A DNA stretch of 64,000 nt. Source: Paracoccus sp. DMF-8 (GTDB lineage: Bacteria; Pseudomonadota; Alphaproteobacteria; Rhodobacterales; Rhodobacteraceae). Of the stretch, positions 59,571 to 64,000 are shown piece after piece. A program made the translations under genes and the position numbers. The notes beneath the pieces are model-generated. The model was given only the letters and a program-made list of their open reading frames with translations, was not told the origin of the DNA and made no database searches. Numbering within the stretch: the first letter of the stretch is position 1; each line of letters begins with the position of its first letter. The stretch is taken from NCBI RefSeq assembly GCF_029309835.1, contig NZ_JARJHL010000010.1, positions 62,001 through 126,000 of the forward strand. Reading direction: 5' to 3'.

Positions 59571-60566
59571 ATGTCCGATCATTCCAGCAAAGGGACCGGC
59601 GCCACCATTCTGGGTGGAATCGCCGGTCCCGACCTTTCCGGGGCAGAGCGCGCCTTTTTCCGTGACGCCGACCCCTGGGGCTTTATCCTGTTCGGCCGCA
59701 ATATCGACACGCCGGATCGCCTGCGCCGCCTGACCGCCGATCTGCGGGACGCCGTCGGCCGCGATGCCCCCGTCCTGATCGATCAGGAAGGCGGTCGTGT
59801 CCAGCGGATGCGCGCGCCCCATTGGACCGATTGGCCGAACGCGATGGATCAGGCGGCGCGCGGCGCCCGTGCGGTCTGGTTGCAGCATGTGCTGATGGGC
59901 CGAGAACTGCGCGATTGCGGCATCGACAGCGATTGCGCGCCCTGTCTGGATATCGCGACGGAAACCACCCACCCCTTTCTGATGAGCCGCTGCTTTGGCT
60001 TTGACGCCGAAACCGTGACGCGGATGGGGCGGGCGGCGGCGGATGGGCTGCTGGCCTCGGGCGTGTTGCCGGTGATCAAGCATCTGCCCGGCCATGGACG
60101 GACGCGGGTGGACAGCCACCATGACCTGCCGGTGATCGACGCCGCGCTGGAGGATCTGGACCAGAGCGATTTCGCGCCCTTTCGCGCGCTGTCCGATCTG
60201 CCGATGGCGATGACCGCGCATATCCGCCTGACCGCGCTGGATGATGCGCCCGCGACGGCCTCGGCCCCGGCGATCTGGCTGATCCGAGAGCGCATCGGCT
60301 TTGGCGGCTTGCTGATGAGCGATGACATCGGCATGCAGGCGCTGTCGGGCAGCCCCGGCGAACGCGCGGCGGCTGCGGTCGCTGCGGGCTGCGATCTGGT
60401 GCTGAGCTGCAACGAAACCATCGCGCAGATGCAGGCGATTGTCGCGGCTGCCGGGCCGATGACCCCCGCCGCCGTGGCGCGCGCCGATGCGGCGCTGGCC
60501 ATGCGCCGCGCGCCGCAGGATCTGGATCTGGCGGGGTTGCGGGCCGAACTTGCCGCAATGGCCTGA
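59571..60566 (+). CDS. nagZ: Beta-N-acetylhexosaminidase (family 3)
   Basis: 331 residues. GH3 motifs: LIDQEGGRVQRM with the substrate Arg, IKHLPGHGRTRVDSHHDLP with the catalytic Asp-His dyad, and LLMSDDIGMQAL with the nucleophile Asp. It removes GlcNAc from muropeptides in peptidoglycan recycling. Begins 7 bases after the SPOR gene stop without a clear ribosome site, so it may depend on coupling with that gene. Confidence 0.95.
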   Translation: MSDHSSKGTGATILGGIAGPDLSGAERAFFRDADPWGFILFGRNIDTPDRLRRLTADLRDAVGRDAPVLIDQEGGRVQRMRAPHWTDWPNAMDQAARGARAVWLQHVLMGRELRDCGIDSDCAPCLDIATETTHPFLMSRCFGFDAETVTRMGRAAADGLLASGVLPVIKHLPGHGRTRVDSHHDLPVIDAALEDLDQSDFAPFRALSDLPMAMTAHIRLTALDDAPATASAPAIWLIRERIGFGGLLMSDDIGMQALSGSPGERAAAAVAAGCDLVLSCNETIAQMQAIVAAAGPMTPAAVARADAALAMRRAPQDLDLAGLRAELAAMA

Positions 60567-60635
60567 TCGCACGGCTTTGGTTGACTTGCCCCCCGCCTTG
60601 CCCGATCCTGCACGCCTGATGTCCAAAGCCCGCAG

Positions 60636-61494
60636 ATGACCAAGGTCCCCTATCCGACGCCCGTTCCCGACGCGGAATCGCCGCTGATCCACGCCACCGC
60701 CCCCTCGGTCGAGGAGCGGCGGGCCGAAGAGGTGCTGGTCGTCGATGTTTCCGGCTACGAAGGCCCGCTGGACCTGCTGCTGACACTGGCGCGGACGCAA
60801 AAGGTCGATCTGATGCAGATCTCGGTCCCTGGTCTGGCCGAACAATATCTGGTTTTCGTCGAACAGGCCCGCGCCCTGCGGATCGAACTGGCCGCCGATT
60901 ATCTGGTCAGTGGCCGCCTGGCTGGCATTCCTGAAATCGCGCCTGCTGCTGCCCCCCGACCCCGAGGCCGAAGGCCCGAGCGCCGAAGACATGGCCGCGC
61001 ATCTGGCGTTTCAACTGGAGCGGCTGCAGGCGATGCGCGAATCCGCGGCGCGGCTGATGGCGCGGGACCGGCTTGGCCAGCAGCGGTTTGTGCGCGGCGC
61101 GCCGGAACAGATCACCCGCAACCGCCAGACGCGCTGGCAGGCCGGGCTGATCGACCTGATGCGCGCCTATGCGCGGCTGCGCACCCGTGACGAATTCCGC
61201 CCCTATGCCTTTGACAGGCGGGATATTTTCACGATGGAACAGGCGTTGGAGCGGGTTCGCGGCCTGATCGGCTATGTCGGCGACTGGACCGAACTGGCCG
61301 ATTTCCTGCCCGATGGCTGGGCCGATCAGGGCGGGCGGCGGCGTTCGGCCACGGCGGCGACCTTTGCCGCGACGCTGGAGCTGGCGCGGCAGGGGGCGCT
61401 GGAAATTCGCCAGTCCGAGACCTTCGCGCCGATCTCGATCCGGCGCAGGACCGCAGATGACAGGCCCGACAACAGCGGGCGGGAAACCCCATGA
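60636..61494 (+). CDS. scpA: Segregation and condensation protein A, frameshifted
   Basis: Kleisin subunit of the SMC-ScpAB condensin, about 285 residues. Recognised by SGYEGPLDLLLTLARTQKVDL at the N-terminus, where the SMC neck contact lies, and the C-terminal winged helix region. An extra G near 60914 (GTCAGTGGCC for GTCATGGCC) puts the middle and end in another frame (AAWLAFLKSRLLLPPD onward). Its stop overlaps the scpB ATG. Upstream of scpB as usual. Confidence 0.93.
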
Positions 61495-62172
61495 CCGACC
61501 AGACCGAAAACGCTCACATCATCGACGAGGCACCGCGTTTCCCGCCGCCGCCCTTGCCCGAACAGGAACGCATGGTGGAAGCGATCCTGTTCGCCTCGGC
61601 CGCGCCCATGACGCTGCGCGAGATCGGCGCGCGCATGCCTGTCGGCTGTGACCCGGCAGAGGTCATGGCGGGCCTTGTCGCGCGCTATGACGGGCGGGGC
61701 GTGCAACTGGCCCGCGTCGGCGATCTCCTGGGCCTTTCGCACGGCGGGGGATCTGGGTTTCCTGATGCAGGAACAGGCGGTCGATACCCGCTGCCCGTCG
61801 CGCGCCGCGACTGAAACGCTGGCCGTCATCGCCTATCACCAGCCCGTCACCCGCGCCGAAATCGAAGAGATCCGGGGTGTCGCCGTCAGTCGCGGCACGC
61901 TGGACCAGCTGATGGAAATGGAATGGGTGCGGATCGGGCGCAGGCGGATGACTCTGGGCCGTCCGGCGACCTTTGTCGTGACCGAAAGCTTTCTGGATCA
62001 TTTCGGGCTGGAAAGCGCGCGCGACCTGCCGGGACTGACCGAATTGCGGGCGGCGGGCCTGCTGGAATCGCGCCCCCCGTCCGAGGGCGTCGTGGCGCCG
62101 GGGCTGTTCCCCGAACCCGCCCCCGAGGATCGGGACGATGGCCCGGCGGATGATCTTTTTGAAGATGAATGA
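61491..62172 (+). CDS. scpB: Segregation and condensation protein B, frameshifted
   Basis: Winged-helix partner of ScpA, about 226 residues. N-terminal helix region MVEAILFASAAPMTLREIGA and the middle TLAVIAYHQPVTRAEIEEIRG, then VSRGTLDQLMEMEWV, fit ScpB. An extra C near 61728 (in VGDLWAFRT) shifts the frame. Coupled to scpA by ATGA. C-terminal acidic tail is typical in this group. Confidence 0.93.
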
Positions 62173-62184
62173 AAGGGTTGCGGC

Positions 62185-62407
62185 ATGAACATGCAGCAGA
62201 TTATTAATATGCTGACGCGTATGGTCATGCGGCGCGGCATCAATTGGGGCATCAACAAGGCGACGCGCCAGATTTCGAAAACCGGCGCCAGGCAACCGGG
62301 CAGCAAGGGGGCGACCCCGACGGGGAAATCTGCAGAACCGCGCCGCGCGCGAAGCGGCGAAACGCGCCCGTCAGGCCGCCCGGATCACCCGCCGTCTGGG
62401 GCGCTGA
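62185..62407 (+). CDS. Small conserved basic protein, unknown, frameshifted
   Basis: About 73 residues starting MNMQQIINMLTRMVMRRG 12 bases after the scpB stop. It continues GINWGINKATRQISKTG. The end NLQNRAAREAAKRARQ to RITRRLGR is in a second frame after an indel near 62325. This small basic protein follows scpB in Rhodobacteraceae as far as I recall. Function unknown. Its TGA abuts the dcd stop (TCA) at 62408. Confidence 0.6.
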
Positions 62408-63475
62408 TCAGCGGAACTGCTTGGCCAGTTTCAGCCCCTGACCCTGATAGTTCGAGGCGATGCCCGTGCCATACAGCCGGTCAGGCCGCGCCGCCATTCG
62501 TTCATAGACCAGACGGCCGACAACCTGACCATGTTCAAGGGCAAAGGGTGCCTCGTGGCAGCGCACCTCCAGCACGCCGCGCGCGCCCTGGCCCGCCGTG
62601 CCGTGGCCGAAACCGGGATCGAAAAAGCCTGCGTAATGAACGCGGAATTCGCCGACCATCGCCAGATAGGGCGACATTTCGGCGGCGTAATCGGGGGGGA
62701 TCGTCACCGCCTCGCGGCTGACCAGAATATAAAAGGCGCCGGGATCCAGAATCAGCCGCCCGTTTTCGGCATGCAGCGCATCCCAGAAATCCCGCGCCTC
62801 ATAGGCGCCGATACGGTCCAGGTCGATGACGCCGGTATGGGGACGGGCGCGAAAGCCCACCAGATCGCCCGCACGGGGGCGCAGGTCGACGGAAAAGCCC
62901 AGCCCTTCGTCGATCAGCGCCTCGCCCGACACCAGCGGCGTGGTCGCGTGCAGCGCGGTCAGGTCGGCATCCGACAGAACCGCCTGACCATCGCGCAGCC
63001 GCAGCTGGTTCAGGCGCATCCCCGGACGCACCAGCACCGAAAAGGATCGCGGGCAGATTTCCGCATACAGCGGGCCGTCATAGCCATCGGGCAGGCGATC
63101 GAATTCGGTGCCGTTGTCGGTCACCAGCCGGGTCAGCAGGTCCAGCCGCCCGGTCGAGGATTTCGCATTCGCCACCGCATCCAGCCCGTGGGGCAGGGAC
63201 AGATGTTCCATCAGGGGAACCAGATAGACGCAGCCCTTTTCCAGAACCGCGCCGCCGCTCAGGTCCATGCGGTGCATTTCGAAATCCGCCAGCCGGTCCG
63301 ACACGCGGCGGTCGCGACCGGCCAGAAAGGATGCGCGCAGCCGCCATGCGGTCTGGCCAAGGCGCAGGTCAAGGCTGGCGGGCTGGACCTGTTCGGGCAG
63401 GATCGGCGTGCCGGCCCGGATGGCCCCGTCGTCGATCAGCTTGCGCAGCGCGCTGTCGGGAAGAACGCCGTTCAT
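62408..63475 (-). CDS. dcd: Two-domain dCTP deaminase (dCTP deaminase/dUTPase-like fusion)
   Basis: 355 residues, about twice the usual Dcd. The alphaproteobacterial type has two tandem dCTP-deaminase-like domains (DCD_N, DCD_C). N-terminal: ILPEQVQPASLDLRLGQTAW, then ANAKSSTGRLDLLTR with the conserved SSTGR. C-terminal: VSREAVTIPPDYAAEM and GVLEVRCHEAPFALEHGQ. It supplies dUMP for dTMP synthesis. Converges with the small gene with no space between stops. Confidence 0.9.
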   Translation of the reverse strand: MNGVLPDSALRKLIDDGAIRAGTPILPEQVQPASLDLRLGQTAWRLRASFLAGRDRRVSDRLADFEMHRMDLSGGAVLEKGCVYLVPLMEHLSLPHGLDAVANAKSSTGRLDLLTRLVTDNGTEFDRLPDGYDGPLYAEICPRSFSVLVRPGMRLNQLRLRDGQAVLSDADLTALHATTPLVSGEALIDEGLGFSVDLRPRAGDLVGFRARPHTGVIDLDRIGAYEARDFWDALHAENGRLILDPGAFYILVSREAVTIPPDYAAEMSPYLAMVGEFRVHYAGFFDPGFGHGTAGQGARGVLEVRCHEAPFALEHGQVVGRLVYERMAARPDRLYGTGIASNYQGQGLKLAKQFR

Positions 63476-63521
63476 GCGGGAACACCTTTGATCAGGGCAT
63501 GCGGATGGCCCGGAAAAGGGG

Positions 63522-63553
63522 AAACGCCCATCCTCGGCCGAGGATGGGCGTTT
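63522..63553. terminator. Palindromic terminator near tRNA-Pro
   Basis: 32-base perfect palindrome AAACGCCCATCCTCGG followed directly by its complement, with T residues beyond. It sits between tRNA-Pro and dcd, both minus, and probably ends the tRNA transcript. Confidence 0.8.
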
Positions 63554-63560
63554 TCGGGAA

Positions 63561-63639
63561 TGGTCGGGCCGGCGAGATCTCGAACTCGCGGCCTTCCGCC
63601 CCCCAGACGGACGCGCTAACCAGGCTGCGCCACGGCCCG
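63561..63639 (-). tRNA. tRNA-Pro (anticodon GGG)
   Basis: Acceptor CGGGCCG pairs with CGGCCCG, D-arm GCGC/GCGC, anticodon loop CTGGGGG with GGG at positions 34-36, T-arm with GTTCGAGAT, CCA encoded. It lies upstream of dcd on the same strand, with a palindromic terminator between them. Confidence 0.95.
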
Positions 63640-63773
63640 ACGCCGGTGATATAGAGCGAAGCCTGCGACCAGCACAAGGGCTTTGGGGCCGTTTTTTCGA
63701 TCATCATGAAAAACTTGTGCAGGGATTGCGACGGGCCGAAGGGGCAGACTGCGAAACCCGCGCCATTCCGGGA

Positions 63774-64000
63774 TCAGCTGGCCGAAACGCGGCCGCTGGC
63801 CAGCCGTTCGCGCAGTTGCGCGGCCTTGGCGGGCAGGGCGCCGCCCCCGGCCAGCGCACCGCGCAATGCCGCCGAAACGGTAACCAGCCGACCCAGCCAT
63901 TCGGCGGGGGGCGTGTGGTCGATACCGGGAAACAGGGGCAGCGATTCGGTGCTGGCCGCCGGGCGTGTGCGGCGGCGCGCGCTGTCGCGGGCCGGTTCCT
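63774..64000 (-). CDS. C-terminal part of an unrecognised protein (5' end outside window)
   Basis: About 75 residues of an open minus-strand frame that reaches the right edge. It ends EWLGRLVTVSAALRGALAG, then LPAKAAQLRERLASGRVSAS. The final helical, Ala/Leu/Arg-rich part looks coding but I cannot assign a family. Frame assignment is supported only by the lack of stops and the composition. Confidence 0.45.
   Translation of the reverse strand, partial: EPARDSARRRTRPAASTESLPLFPGIDHTPPAEWLGRLVTVSAALRGALAGGGALPAKAAQLRERLASGRVSAS

Overview
The window is chromosomal DNA of a high-GC alphaproteobacterium of the Rhodobacterales, most like Paracoccus. The evidence is a SAM/SAH riboswitch in front of metK (a class known from this order), an NDUFS4-type accessory subunit of complex I, a fused two-domain dCTP deaminase, a secG-pyrG pair, and the overall gene set. 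I see no plasmid, prophage, CRISPR or complete insertion sequence.

Layout. 1-6.7 kb: end of a SulP transporter, a MYG1-family hydrolase, NDUFS4-like subunit, sodC, uvrB, an I78 inhibitor-like protein, an orphan ParA and an ABM-domain protein. 6.9-15.1 kb: a nitrogen-scavenging island with two glutamine-synthetase-like ligases, a class I amidotransferase, a class V aminotransferase and a polar amino-acid ABC transporter. 15.2-23.3 kb: TerB-like protein, PPK2, a secreted repeat protein, pyrG, secG, an SDR enzyme, gltA and gltX. 23.5-28.5 kb: comEC, an H-NOX-like sensor overlapping a diguanylate cyclase, and an M19 dipeptidase. 29-34.8 kb: metNIQ, tpiA, an A-type Fe-S carrier, a nucleosidase and rpsD. 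35-41.4 kb: a secreted protein, a guanidine-II riboswitch with sugE/gdx, and a five-gene branched-chain-type ABC operon behind a structured leader. 41.5-46.1 kb: a probable quinone/hydroquinone detoxification group (glutathionyl-hydroquinone reductase, a fused dioxygenase-esterase, a second ring-cleavage dioxygenase, a LysR regulator). 46.1-47.05 kb: a gene-free AT-rich stretch with an rRNA-leader-like boxA but no rRNA. 47-64 kb: tRNA-Glu, recJ, glpX, bolA, a J-domain protein, metK, lnt, a DEAD-box helicase, argS, a SPOR protein, nagZ, scpA, scpB, a small ORF, dcd, tRNA-Pro and a partial gene.

A strong feature of the sequence is that about 20 otherwise intact genes, many of them essential (argS, gltX, gltA, secG, scpA, scpB), are split by single-base indels, often in short homopolymers. 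I treat these as probable sequence errors and annotate the full reading units. Coordinates are those in the given sequence; protein lengths of shifted genes are approximate.

The most interesting observations are the two riboswitches, the possible novel leader RNA at 36.55-36.65 kb, the heme-pocket-degenerate H-NOX/diguanylate cyclase pair, the dioxygenase-esterase fusion, and the orphan rRNA-type leader.
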